This document shows, piece by piece, positions 6,129 through 13,282 of a DNA stretch of 13,616 nt. This DNA comes from Dokdonella_A sp039926425 (GTDB lineage Bacteria > Pseudomonadota > Gammaproteobacteria > Xanthomonadales > Rhodanobacteraceae). Each line of letters starts with the position of its first letter. Position 1 is the first letter of the stretch. The position numbers and the translations under genes were made by a program. The notes beneath the pieces were generated by a model. It saw nothing but the letters and a program-made list of their open reading frames with translations. It was not told where the DNA came from and did no database searches. The stretch spans positions 1 to 13,616 of the forward strand of contig NZ_JBDSWZ010000233.1 in the NCBI RefSeq assembly GCF_039926425.1. The letters are read 5' to 3'.

Positions 6129-7529
6129 TCAGCGCTTGCTTTTCTTGGCGTTGCGGATCATCCGCGTCCGACGCTTTGCCTGACCTTCGGTCAGCACGTT
6201 GCGCTTGCCGGCGAACGGGTTGTCGCTGTCGCGGAACTCGATGCGGATCGGCGTTCCTTCGAGTCGATAGCGCTTGCGGAAGAAGTTCTCGAGATAGCGC
6301 CGGTAGCTTTCGGCGATGTGCTTGGTGCGTGCGCCGTGGATCACGATCGTCGGCGGATTGGCGCCGCCCGGATGCGCGTACTTGAGCTTTGGCGTGTGGC
6401 CTCGCGCGAGCGGCGGTTGATACGCCGTGTACGCCGCTTCCACCGCACGGGTCAGTTCGGATGACGTGAATTTGTGGTTCGCCGACGCATGGGCGCGATT
6501 CACGGCTTTCATCAATTCGCCGATGCCGCTGCCGTGCAGTGCGGAAATGAAGACCTGCTTCGCCCACTCGGCGAACACCAGCTTGCGCGACAGCGACGCC
6601 ACGCACTGCTCCCGCTGGTACTTGTCCATGTCGTCCCACTTGTTCACGGCGATTACCAGCGCGCGCCCGGATTCGAGCACGTGGCCGATCAGTGCGGTGT
6701 CCTGATCCGCGACGCCTTCGCGCGCATCGAGCATCAGTACCGTGACGTGCGCCGCATCGACCGATTGCAGCGACTTGATGACGCTGAACTTTTCCAGCGC
6801 ATCCTCGACGCGCGCGCGACGCCGGATGCCGGCGGTGTCGATCAGGGTGTACTTCTTGCCGTCGCGTTCAAGGGCGACGCGGATCGAATCACGCGTGGTG
6901 CCGGGTGTCTCCGATGCGATGACTCGTTCCTCGCCAAGCAGCCGGTTCACGAGTGTCGACTTTCCGGCATTCGGACGCCCGACGATCGCGACGCGAATGC
7001 CCTCGTCGGGTCGCTCCTCGAGCAGATCGGCATCTGGCTTGGGCAGCAACGCCTCCAACGCCGCAAGCAGCGGAGTGGTACCGCGGCCATGCGCCGCCGA
7101 CATCGGCAACGCGGAGGCCATGCCCAACGCGGCGAATTCCGCCAGCGCATTGTTTTCGTCGAGACCATCGACCTTGTTGACCAGCAGCAGCATCGGTTTC
7201 GACGCGCGGCGCAGCCGGTCGAGAATGGCGCGATCGGTCGGCAACAGGCCATCACGCGCATCCACGGTCAGCAACACCACGTCGGCTTCGTCGATCGCGA
7301 ACTCGGCCTGGCGTACCGTCTGTGTGTCGAGGCCTGCGGCATTCTCGATCAAGCCGCCGGTGTCGACGATGACGAAAGGGGCGGACGCAAGCCGACAGAT
7401 GCCGTAATGGCGATCTCGCGTCACCCCGGGCATGTCATGCACGAGTGCGTCGCGCGTGCGCGTGAGCACGTTGAAGAGCGTCGACTTGCCGACGTTTGGA
7501 CGCCCGACGAGGGCTACTACGGGAAGCAT
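6129..7529 (-). CDS. der: Ribosome biogenesis GTPase Der (EngA)
   Basis: Der is an essential tandem GTPase needed for maturation of the 50S ribosomal subunit. The 466 residues contain two GTPase domains and a KH-like C-terminal domain. Domain 1 has GRPNVGKST (9-17), DMPGVTRDR, DTGGLI and NKVDG. Domain 2 has GRPNAGKST, ETPGTTRDS, DTAGIRRRARVED and NKWDDM. The C-terminal tail is very basic (KRRTRMIRNAKKSKR). The ATG at 7529 begins MLPVVALVGRPN and has GGAG six bases upstream, which decides the start over a longer reading to 7634. The 126-bp gap before it holds a strong hairpin. The gene leads directly into mobA, so molybdenum-cofactor genes appear to be transcribed with a ribosome assembly factor. 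Confidence 0.98.
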   Translation of the reverse strand: MLPVVALVGRPNVGKSTLFNVLTRTRDALVHDMPGVTRDRHYGICRLASAPFVIVDTGGLIENAAGLDTQTVRQAEFAIDEADVVLLTVDARDGLLPTDRAILDRLRRASKPMLLLVNKVDGLDENNALAEFAALGMASALPMSAAHGRGTTPLLAALEALLPKPDADLLEERPDEGIRVAIVGRPNAGKSTLVNRLLGEERVIASETPGTTRDSIRVALERDGKKYTLIDTAGIRRRARVEDALEKFSVIKSLQSVDAAHVTVLMLDAREGVADQDTALIGHVLESGRALVIAVNKWDDMDKYQREQCVASLSRKLVFAEWAKQVFISALHGSGIGELMKAVNRAHASANHKFTSSELTRAVEAAYTAYQPPLARGHTPKLKYAHPGGANPPTIVIHGARTKHIAESYRRYLENFFRKRYRLEGTPIRIEFRDSDNPFAGKRNVLTEGQAKRRTRMIRNAKKSKR

Positions 7530-7609
7530 TGCAGGCTCCGGAGCGATCCCTCCCCGGCTGCGGCGACCGACCGGGGAGACATCTGGGTTGGCGCACGGCG
7601 ATGCGTCGC

Positions 7610-7634
7610 GTGGCGCATGAGCATCATGCGCCAC
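7610..7634. promoter_or_regulatory. Perfect 11-bp hairpin in the bamB-der gap
   Basis: Two perfect inverted arms, TGGCGCATGA and TCATGCGCCA, surround a GCA loop; one more G-C pair outside extends the stem to 11 bp. It lies 22 bases after the bamB stop and 80 bases before the der start. No T run follows on the minus strand, so it is not a canonical intrinsic terminator. Possible roles are an mRNA 3'-end stabiliser, an attenuator or pause site, or one copy of a dispersed REP-like palindrome. The rest of the 126-bp gap shows only the der ribosome-binding site and a G/C-rich stretch. Confidence 0.6.
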
Positions 7635-7655
7635 AAGGTTGCCGGTTCGTGCGGA

Positions 7656-8849
7656 CTATCGGGCGCGATACGCGCTGATGTGTCCCTTCACGTCTTCAAT
7701 GTACAGCGTACCGTCCACCACCAACGGTGCGCCTTCGATGGCTTTCTTGCTGATCCGCTCACGCGCGGCGAACTTGCCTTCCGACAAGCTCAACCAGTGA
7801 ACGAACCCCTCGCTGTCGCCCACGACCACCGAGTCGCCATGAATGGCCGGAGCGCTCAACCAGCGGTACTTCAGCTTGTCCTGCTTCCACAGGTTGACGC
7901 CGGTTTCGCGATCGAACGCCCACACATTCCCCTCTGCGTCGACGACGACGACGGTATTGCCACTGACCGCTGCACCGACATAACTGGACAAATCGCGCTG
8001 CCACAGCGGTCGCCCCGTGTCGAGCGCGAGCGCTGCGACCTGGCCGCGATATCCAGCGGCATACAGCGCTGTACCGTCGGCGACCAGCGCGCCGTCAACG
8101 TCGGACAGTCGCTCGACTTCGGTGCGACCTTCGCCGCTGGAGAGCGACTGCACCCACATTTCCTTGCCGTCGGCGAGACCGATGGCGATCACCTTGCCGT
8201 TGTCGAAGCCGTCATACACCACGCCATTCACGATCAACGGCGCAGCGTTACCGCGCAGGCTGAGCGCTGGCACCGCTTGATCGACGATCCATTTGCGACT
8301 TCCGTCACTGGCATCGAGACCGACCAGTCGTCCATCGTTGGTACGAACCACAACCACACCGTTGCCGATCGCAGGAGGTGCAATCACTTCTGAGGTCAGC
8401 TGGACATTCCAGCGCTCTGCACCGTCCTGCGTCGAGAGTGCCTGCACCTGGCCGTCCAGACCGCCGACCACAAGCATGTCGCCCTGCGCCACCGGACCAC
8501 CCGACCAACGCGTCGAATTCTCGGTGCGCCGCCACCACCAGCCATGGCGCGTGCCGAAATGCTTTTGCCAGATCGTGTGTCCGCTGGCTGCGTCGATCGC
8601 CTCAATGGTGCCGTCGATGCTTGCCGCATACATCTTGCCGTCGGTCACATTGGGCACCATCCGCGCGCCCGACAGGCCCCCACCCTTTCCGATCCCCTCG
8701 CTCCACACGCGGTCGATCTGAAGGGTCGGCGAAAATTCTGTCAGAGGCGTGGGTGGCTCGACGTTGTCCTTCTTGCCCAGCGTTTTCAGCCAGGTGCAGC
8801 CGCTGAGTGCGGCCGTGAACGCGGCGACGACCAGCAGAGAGCGTTTCAT
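7656..8849 (-). CDS. bamB: Outer membrane protein assembly factor BamB
   Basis: BamB is a lipoprotein of the BAM complex, which folds beta-barrel proteins into the outer membrane; it binds BamA at the periplasmic face. The 397-residue length matches the family (E. coli 392). A signal peptide ends in the lipobox LSGC with lipidated Cys18. The rest is an eight-bladed beta-propeller with recurring blade signatures such as LVGLDASDGSRKW, VIAIGLADGKEMW, ALALDTGRPLWQRDL and VWAFDRETGVNLWKQ. Residues 101-116 include three consecutive tryptophans followed by two arginines (RHGWWWRRTENSTRW), an odd insertion in an early blade. The start overlaps the yfgM stop as ATGA, and AAGG lies seven bases upstream, pointing to translational coupling. 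Confidence 0.97.
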   Translation of the reverse strand: MKRSLLVVAAFTAALSGCTWLKTLGKKDNVEPPTPLTEFSPTLQIDRVWSEGIGKGGGLSGARMVPNVTDGKMYAASIDGTIEAIDAASGHTIWQKHFGTRHGWWWRRTENSTRWSGGPVAQGDMLVVGGLDGQVQALSTQDGAERWNVQLTSEVIAPPAIGNGVVVVRTNDGRLVGLDASDGSRKWIVDQAVPALSLRGNAAPLIVNGVVYDGFDNGKVIAIGLADGKEMWVQSLSSGEGRTEVERLSDVDGALVADGTALYAAGYRGQVAALALDTGRPLWQRDLSSYVGAAVSGNTVVVVDAEGNVWAFDRETGVNLWKQDKLKYRWLSAPAIHGDSVVVGDSEGFVHWLSLSEGKFAARERISKKAIEGAPLVVDGTLYIEDVKGHISAYRAR

Positions 8850-9523
8850 GAGCCAGCCTTTCCAGTCGTGGCAACGACAGCTGGCGTCGAACTCGCCGCC
8901 AGATCGTCGAGCTTCATCTGCAGGAAATTCCGATTGGTGGCCTGCGGATCAAGTTTGGAGATTGCCTCCTGATAAGCCGTCCGTGCGGCATCGGAGTGGC
9001 CCTGTCTTGCGAGCGCGTCGCCGCGAATCTCCGCTGCCATAGCGGTGTATTCATCCTTGGGAACAGCGTCGACGAGTTTGAGCGACGCATCCACGTCACC
9101 TTGGGCAAACTTGACCTTCGCCAGGCGAAGGGACGCGAGCGACTTGAGCGACGCCTCGGGAGAATGTTCTCTTGCCCATTCCAGGGCGGTTGCCGCGCCA
9201 GCGAGATAGTTCTTTTTCACGGCGATATCGGCCTGGGTCATCGCGGCGAACACGGCGTATGCGGAATCGGGAAAATCCTTGCGCACGGCCTGCGCGATCG
9301 TCTCCACTTCATCGTCGCGCTTCGCATCGACCGCATCGGACAGAGCCTGGTACTGCGCAGCCGCCTGTGCAGAATTCTGGGTGCGATGCGATTTCCACTG
9401 CTGCCAGCCGAAGATGAGGACGAGGCCGAGCCCCACTCCCGCGGCAATGGACAGCGCGTTCTCGCGCAGCCATTTCTGAACCAGTTCACCTTGTTCGTGT
9501 TCGTCGAGAACGTCGAAAGACAT
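8846..9523 (-). CDS. yfgM: YfgM-family TPR inner membrane protein
   Basis: YfgM is anchored in the inner membrane with a periplasmic TPR-like domain. In E. coli it associates with PpiD and the Sec translocon and assists periplasmic chaperone traffic. The 225-residue protein starts MSFDVLDEHEQGELVQKW, a conserved cytoplasmic N-terminus, followed by one membrane segment (about 24-40, LSIAAGVGLGLVLIFGW) and an Ala-rich helical region of TPR-like pairs (about 50-205). The tail (206-225) is Ala/Ser/Thr-rich. AGGTG lies about five bases before the ATG. It overlaps bamB by four bases. In E. coli and Pseudomonas this gene follows hisS; here it follows rodZ after a 133-bp gap. Confidence 0.93.
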   Translation of the reverse strand: MSFDVLDEHEQGELVQKWLRENALSIAAGVGLGLVLIFGWQQWKSHRTQNSAQAAAQYQALSDAVDAKRDDEVETIAQAVRKDFPDSAYAVFAAMTQADIAVKKNYLAGAATALEWAREHSPEASLKSLASLRLAKVKFAQGDVDASLKLVDAVPKDEYTAMAAEIRGDALARQGHSDAARTAYQEAISKLDPQATNRNFLQMKLDDLAASSTPAVVATTGKAGS

Positions 9524-9656
9524 GCATTCACCTGGGAAAACGCGAGAGTGCGACGACGGCCGCGACAGCGGCCCGCCGAAAGGCGCACAAGGGTATCAGG
9601 AAACCGCGGTCGGGCGATCCGGCCGGTTTCATCGACGGCCGCGGATTCCGCAGCCG
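9524..9656. other. GC-rich rodZ-yfgM gap with a hairpin
   Basis: This 133-bp gap lies where ispG and hisS stand in E. coli and Pseudomonas. I see no ORF remnant of either gene. It contains GGCCGC-GACA-GCGGCC (9558-9573), a 6-bp GC stem with a 4-nt loop, and a smaller GCGGA/TCCGC palindrome near 9642-9652. No clear sigma70 promoter is visible. The yfgM ribosome-binding site AGGTG is at its left end. Confidence 0.45.
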
Positions 9657-10766
9657 CTATTGATCGATGCGACTCACCGGTGCGCCGCTTTGGTCGAACA
9701 CGCGAATGTGCGCCACATTTCCTCGCTGGAACGGCGTCAGGTCAATGGACTTTCCATCCGTGCGCACCTGTGCGCCTTGCACATTGCCCAAGCGAACGGA
9801 CAGTTGACCCTCGCTGCGATAGGTGTGCTCGCTTCCCGCCGCAAGCATTCCATATTCGAGCTTGCGACCATCGGCCGTCGTGACTTCGACCCAACTTTGC
9901 TGGCTCAGGGCGACGCTCAACGTGTGCGTCGTGCCGGCAGCCGGTGCGAGCGCAGTCGACATGAGAGGCTGGGCCGGTTGCTGCGTCACGACGAACGGCG
10001 CCATGGACGCAATCACCGGAGCAGGATCTGCCGCGTCGGCGTGAATCGCTGCGCCCGACGGGCCGTCGACGTCCGTTGCGCGACGCGCATCGTCGGCTAC
10101 GCCGCCAGATGACGCCATTGCGTCGGCAGATGCGGGTTGTTCCGCGACGGCAGACGTCACCGCCGGCGGATCGAGCGGTGTCGTGCGCGCAAGATTCTGC
10201 TCGAGTCCACCATGCGTCGCGAGCCATACCGCGGGCACCACGATGATCGCCGTGAGCACCAGGTAGGTCGCGCTGACGGAGTACCTGTCGAACAGATAGC
10301 GCGAACGGGAAATCGTGCCGGTCGCGACCAGCGGAATCGTCCGGGTACGCGCAGCGGCGACGCTCGCCACCTGCTCCACCGGGAGGCCGACAAGACGTGC
10401 GTAGCTCCGGAGATAGCCACGCAGGAACACTCCCTCGGTCATGCCCTCGTAGTCGTCGCCCTCGAGCCGCTCGATCAGCTTGACCGGCAGCTTGAGGCGG
10501 GACGACACGTCAGCAACGCTGAAGCCGTGTGCCACGCGCGCAGCGCGCAGTCGAGGCCCCATCGGTGCCTCCGCGTCGTCGTGGCGTTCAATCGACTGCA
10601 GGTCGACGTCGTCTGCCGGCTGTGCAGGCATTTCGTTCAAATCACCGGCCTGTGCGGCTCTCATGGGTCGTGTTCCTCTGGACAGCGGCAGCGTCATCTG
10701 GTCGCTGCGTTCGTCGTTCATTTCGTGGATTGTGGTCGGCCGGGGATCACCGTCGCGTGAGGTCAT
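9657..10766 (-). CDS. rodZ: RodZ-like cell-shape protein (HTH, membrane segment, DUF4115)
   Basis: RodZ links the MreB cytoskeleton to the membrane and controls rod shape. The 369 residues show a cytoplasmic helix-turn-helix domain at about 69-133 (GPRLRAARVAHGFSVADVSS through FLRGYLRSYARLVGLP), one membrane segment at about 166-185, a Pro/Ala-rich periplasmic linker (about 190-280) and a DUF4115 domain at about 283-356 (VALSQQSWVEVTTADGRKL, VRLGNVQGAQV). The ATG at 10766 overlaps the pilF stop as ATGA, which supports it. However, it gives 68 residues before the HTH, against about 15 in E. coli. An in-frame ATG at 10664 (MRAAQAGDL) has a good AGAGGA nine bases upstream and may be the true start. 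The DUF4115 domain and the gene position make the assignment firm; the exact N-terminus is not. Confidence 0.92.
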   Translation of the reverse strand: MTSRDGDPRPTTIHEMNDERSDQMTLPLSRGTRPMRAAQAGDLNEMPAQPADDVDLQSIERHDDAEAPMGPRLRAARVAHGFSVADVSSRLKLPVKLIERLEGDDYEGMTEGVFLRGYLRSYARLVGLPVEQVASVAAARTRTIPLVATGTISRSRYLFDRYSVSATYLVLTAIIVVPAVWLATHGGLEQNLARTTPLDPPAVTSAVAEQPASADAMASSGGVADDARRATDVDGPSGAAIHADAADPAPVIASMAPFVVTQQPAQPLMSTALAPAAGTTHTLSVALSQQSWVEVTTADGRKLEYGMLAAGSEHTYRSEGQLSVRLGNVQGAQVRTDGKSIDLTPFQRGNVAHIRVFDQSGAPVSRIDQ

Positions 10767-11545
10767 GACGGGCTCTGGATGTTCAGCGAACGCGCTTGTT
10801 CGGACTCGGGAAACGTCTGCATGAGCTTGCGCGTGTAGTCTCCGGCCGCGCGTCCGTTACCCAGATGCAGCTCGATATTGCGACCCAGCAGCAATGCATC
10901 GGGACGCGACTCGCCATTCGCCTCGAAGCGCTGAACGAAGGCGCGCGCCTTGAAGTATTCGCCCTTCTCGTACAACGCCGACGCCAGCTGGATCAGCGCT
11001 TCCCCCTGGTTGGGTCGCAGGTCGAGCGCCTTGCGTAGGGCTGCTTCCGCCTCATCCCGCTTGCCGGCCTTGAGCAGGCAGGCGCCGGAGTTGGCCAGCG
11101 CAACCGCAGGCGTCTTGTAGAACGGATCGGCAAGGGCACGTTCAAAATAGGACTGCGCCTGGTCATAGCGACCGAGCTTGCACAGGAATGTGGCGTAGTT
11201 GTTCGCTTCGTTGCCGCCCTTCGGTTTCAGATCGCTCGCACGCTTGTAGTGTTCTTCCGCCTTTGCGGGATCGTTGATCCTTTCGTAAAGCACGGCGATC
11301 ACGGTGTGCGCATCCACGTAGCCTGGATCATATTCCAGCGCTTTGGTGAGTTTCTCCAACGCCGTCTCGAGCTGCCCCTGCTGCAGGTATTTCTGGCCCA
11401 GCTCGGTATGAACGCGTGCGGCATCTGTTTTTTGCGTCGCCACACTGTCCGCTTTGACGATGCCGCCGCCGGAGGCGCCGCAGCCTGCGAGCAACGTCAT
11501 TGACGCGCCCATGGCGAATGCGAGGGTCATGCGCTCAAGCCGCAT
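10763..11545 (-). CDS. pilF: Type IV pilus pilotin PilF (PilW) TPR lipoprotein
   Basis: PilF/PilW is an outer-membrane lipoprotein that helps the PilQ secretin reach the outer membrane and multimerise. The 260-residue length is close to P. aeruginosa PilF (252). A basic N-terminus (MRLER) and hydrophobic stretch lead to the lipobox LAGC with Cys22. At least five TPR-like repeats follow between about 43 and 215, for example LGQKYLQQGQLETALEKLTK and LANSGACLLKAGKRDEAEAA. The ATG at 11545 has AGGGG six bases upstream and overlaps the rlmN end by 11 bp. An ATG at 11530 would lack the positive charges of a lipoprotein signal. No other pilus gene is in the window, so pilus function is known only from the family. 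Confidence 0.93.
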   Translation of the reverse strand: MRLERMTLAFAMGASMTLLAGCGASGGGIVKADSVATQKTDAARVHTELGQKYLQQGQLETALEKLTKALEYDPGYVDAHTVIAVLYERINDPAKAEEHYKRASDLKPKGGNEANNYATFLCKLGRYDQAQSYFERALADPFYKTPAVALANSGACLLKAGKRDEAEAALRKALDLRPNQGEALIQLASALYEKGEYFKARAFVQRFEANGESRPDALLLGRNIELHLGNGRAAGDYTRKLMQTFPESEQARSLNIQSPS

Positions 11546-12653
11546 CGGCCACCCCTGCTTCGAGCTTGCGCCGGAACTCCGCTTGGCGGCGCGTGCGATC
11601 CATGACCTGCCCCTTGAGCTGACCGCACGCTGCGTCGATATCGTCACCGCGCGTGCGCCGGACCATCGTCAGCACATCGGCGTCGAGAAGGATCTTCTGG
11701 AAGGCCCGGATGACATCGTCGTCGGAGCGTGTGTAGCGCGTTCCCTCAAAAGGATTGAATGGAATGAGATTGACCTTGGCAGGAAGACGTCGCATCAGCT
11801 TGATCAGCTCACGGGCGTGTTCGGGCTTGTCATTGACGCCCTTGAGCATGGTGTATTCGAAGGTGATCATCGCGCGCGTCCTGCGTGCGGCATAGCGAGC
11901 GCACGCGTCGAGCAGTTCGGCAATCGGATATTTCCGGTTGAGCGGAACCAGTTCGCTGCGCAACTCGTCATTGGGCGCATGCAGCGACACCGCGAGCGAC
12001 ACATCCGCGACCTCGCCCAGCTTGTCGATCATCGGCACGAGACCGGCAGTCGAGAGCGTCACGCGCTTGTTCGCCAGACCAAAACCGAAGTCGTCACGCA
12101 TCACGCTCATCGCAGTGACGACATTGTCGAAATTGAGCAGAGGCTCGCCCATCCCCATCAGCACAACGTTGGTGAGCTTGCGTTGGTGGTGCGGGACATT
12201 CCCCAGGTGCTTCGCCGCCACCCACACCTGACCGATGATTTCAGCAGCGGACAGGTTGCGGTTGAAACCCTGCGTGCCGGTCGAGCAGAACGTGCAGTTC
12301 AGACCACAGCCGATCTGCGACGAGACGCAAAGCGTGCCGCGAGATGTTTCCGGAATGAAGACCGCCTCGATCGCATTGCGACCGTCCATGCCGAGCAGCC
12401 ACTTGTGCGTGCCATCGATCGCCTGTTTCTCAATCAGCGTGTTCGGCGGCACGATCTCGATCGCATCGCTCAACTTGTCACGCAGGACTTTTCCGACATC
12501 GGTCATCTGCGCGAAGTCGGTGACGTGGCGGTGATACACCCATTTCATCACCTGGTCGGCACGATACGGTTTCTCACCCAGCTGCGCGAACAGGTCGCGC
12601 AAGCCGGAACGGTCGTAGTCGAGCAAATTGGCCTTGGGTGTCGTCACCGTCAC
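11535..12653 (-). CDS. rlmN: Dual-specificity 23S rRNA/tRNA adenine-C2 methyltransferase RlmN
   Basis: RlmN is a radical-SAM enzyme that methylates C2 of A2503 in 23S rRNA and A37 in several tRNAs. The 372-residue protein carries the iron-sulfur cysteines in CGLNCTFC (Cys116, Cys120, Cys123). Cys109 and Cys343 correspond to E. coli Cys118 and Cys355, the pair used in the methyl-transfer mechanism. LMGMGEPLLNFDNV and LAVSLHAPNDELRSELVPLN are standard family blocks. The start is a GTG, at 12653 or possibly the in-frame GTG at 12647, which sits eight bases after GGA. No in-frame ATG fits; the ATG at 12655 runs straight into TGA. The gene follows ndk after six bases, so it is probably translated by coupling. 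Confidence 0.96.
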   Translation of the reverse strand: MTVTTPKANLLDYDRSGLRDLFAQLGEKPYRADQVMKWVYHRHVTDFAQMTDVGKVLRDKLSDAIEIVPPNTLIEKQAIDGTHKWLLGMDGRNAIEAVFIPETSRGTLCVSSQIGCGLNCTFCSTGTQGFNRNLSAAEIIGQVWVAAKHLGNVPHHQRKLTNVVLMGMGEPLLNFDNVVTAMSVMRDDFGFGLANKRVTLSTAGLVPMIDKLGEVADVSLAVSLHAPNDELRSELVPLNRKYPIAELLDACARYAARRTRAMITFEYTMLKGVNDKPEHARELIKLMRRLPAKVNLIPFNPFEGTRYTRSDDDVIRAFQKILLDADVLTMVRRTRGDDIDAACGQLKGQVMDRTRRQAEFRRKLEAGVADAA

Positions 12654-12659
12654 ATTCCG

Positions 12660-13085
12660 TCAGCGCGTGCAGATTTCGTGACTGTCGAAAAAGTACGCGA
12701 TTTCCACTTTTGCAGCATCGACCGCATCCGAACCATGCACTGCATTGGCGTCGATCGAGGTTGCGAAATCCGCGCGGATCGTTCCCGGTGCCGCTTCCTT
12801 TGGATTGGTCGCGCCCATCAGGTCACGATGCTTGAGCACGGCGTTGTCGCCCTCCAGTGCCTGAATCATCACAGGGCCGGAAATCATGAAGTCGACAAGC
12901 GCATTGAAGAACGGCCTCTCACGATGCACCGCGTAAAAGCCCTCGGCGTCGGCGCGCGTCAACTGCTTCATCTTCGCGGCGATGACCTTGAGCCCCGCCT
13001 TCTCGAAGCGAGTGTAGATCTCGCCGATGACGTTTTTCGCGACGGCGTCGGGTTTGATGATGGAAAGAGTGCGCTCCAGCGCCAT
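12660..13085 (-). CDS. ndk: Nucleoside diphosphate kinase
   Basis: Ndk moves the gamma-phosphate of ATP to other nucleoside diphosphates through a phosphohistidine intermediate and balances NTP and dNTP pools. The 141-residue length is typical. It starts MALERTLSIIKPDAV, with the nucleotide-site Lys11, and has HRERPFF (54-60), the GATNP block (91-95) and the active-site motif NAVHGSDA with His117, the same number as in E. coli. AGGAG lies seven bases before the ATG. It is the first gene of the long leftward train and is divergent from the TetR-family gene, with 196 bp between the starts. Confidence 0.98.
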   Translation of the reverse strand: MALERTLSIIKPDAVAKNVIGEIYTRFEKAGLKVIAAKMKQLTRADAEGFYAVHRERPFFNALVDFMISGPVMIQALEGDNAVLKHRDLMGATNPKEAAPGTIRADFATSIDANAVHGSDAVDAAKVEIAYFFDSHEICTR

Positions 13086-13134
13086 GCCGGGTCTCCTAGG
13101 GGGTCGGGTTCAAAGGGAACGGCCCAGAGGTGCC

Positions 13135-13140
13135 GTTATA
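13135..13140 (-). promoter_or_regulatory. Candidate -10 box for ndk
   Basis: TATAAC on the minus strand lies about 50 bp before the ndk ATG and would give a leader of about 40 nt, but no good -35 box is found 16-18 bp upstream. A second candidate, GATAAT (13182-13177), also has a poor -35. The ndk operon promoter must lie in this divergent region, but I cannot choose between the two. Confidence 0.3.
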
Positions 13141-13166
13141 TCGCTAAATGCACGCCAATCCGCGGG

Positions 13167-13201
13167 CTTAGCTCACATTATCGACTGCAATTCTAGCTAA
13201 G
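13167..13201. repeat. Inverted repeat in the ndk-tetR divergent region
   Basis: CTTAGCT (13167-13173) and AGCTAAG (13195-13201) are perfect 7-bp inverted arms 21 bases apart. They flank the minus-strand GATAAT candidate -10 box, so they could be a two-part operator for ndk. Arms this short with a wide spacer can also occur by chance. Confidence 0.25.
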
Positions 13202-13236
13202 TTTGAATGAATTTGACACTCCGGCGTCCGGTTTGT

Positions 13237-13266
13237 TTGACCAGACGAGCGCGTGCCGCCTATGAT
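13237..13266 (+). promoter_or_regulatory. Sigma70-type promoter of the tetR gene
   Basis: TTGACC (13237-13242) and TATGAT (13261-13266) are 18 bases apart, each matching the consensus at five of six positions. Transcription would start near 13273, inside the palindromic operator and about nine bases before the ATG, leaving almost no leader. An additional TTGACA at 13213-13218 has no matching -10 box. Confidence 0.6.
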
Positions 13267-13282
13267 TCAAACGATCGTTTGA
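13267..13282. promoter_or_regulatory. Palindromic operator of PsrA type (probable autoregulation)
   Basis: TCAAACGATCGTTTGA is a perfect 16-bp palindrome, directly after the -10 box and ending on the first base of the TetR-family start codon. It contains CAAAC-N4-GTTTG, which fits the PsrA site of Pseudomonas (G/CAAAC-N2-4-GTTTG/C). Bound protein would block transcription initiation of its own gene. Extra GTTTG half-sites occur at 13201-13205 and 13231-13235. Confidence 0.7.

Noticed and set aside
6474..8393. Plus-strand ORF of 639 codons opposite der and bamB
   Set aside because: Same low-complexity composition, antisense to two firmly identified genes, no family motif.
11454..13196. Plus-strand ORF of 580 codons opposite rlmN and ndk
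   Set aside because: Mirror of strongly conserved genes; it crosses the ndk-rlmN junction and the ndk promoter region, with no recognisable domain.
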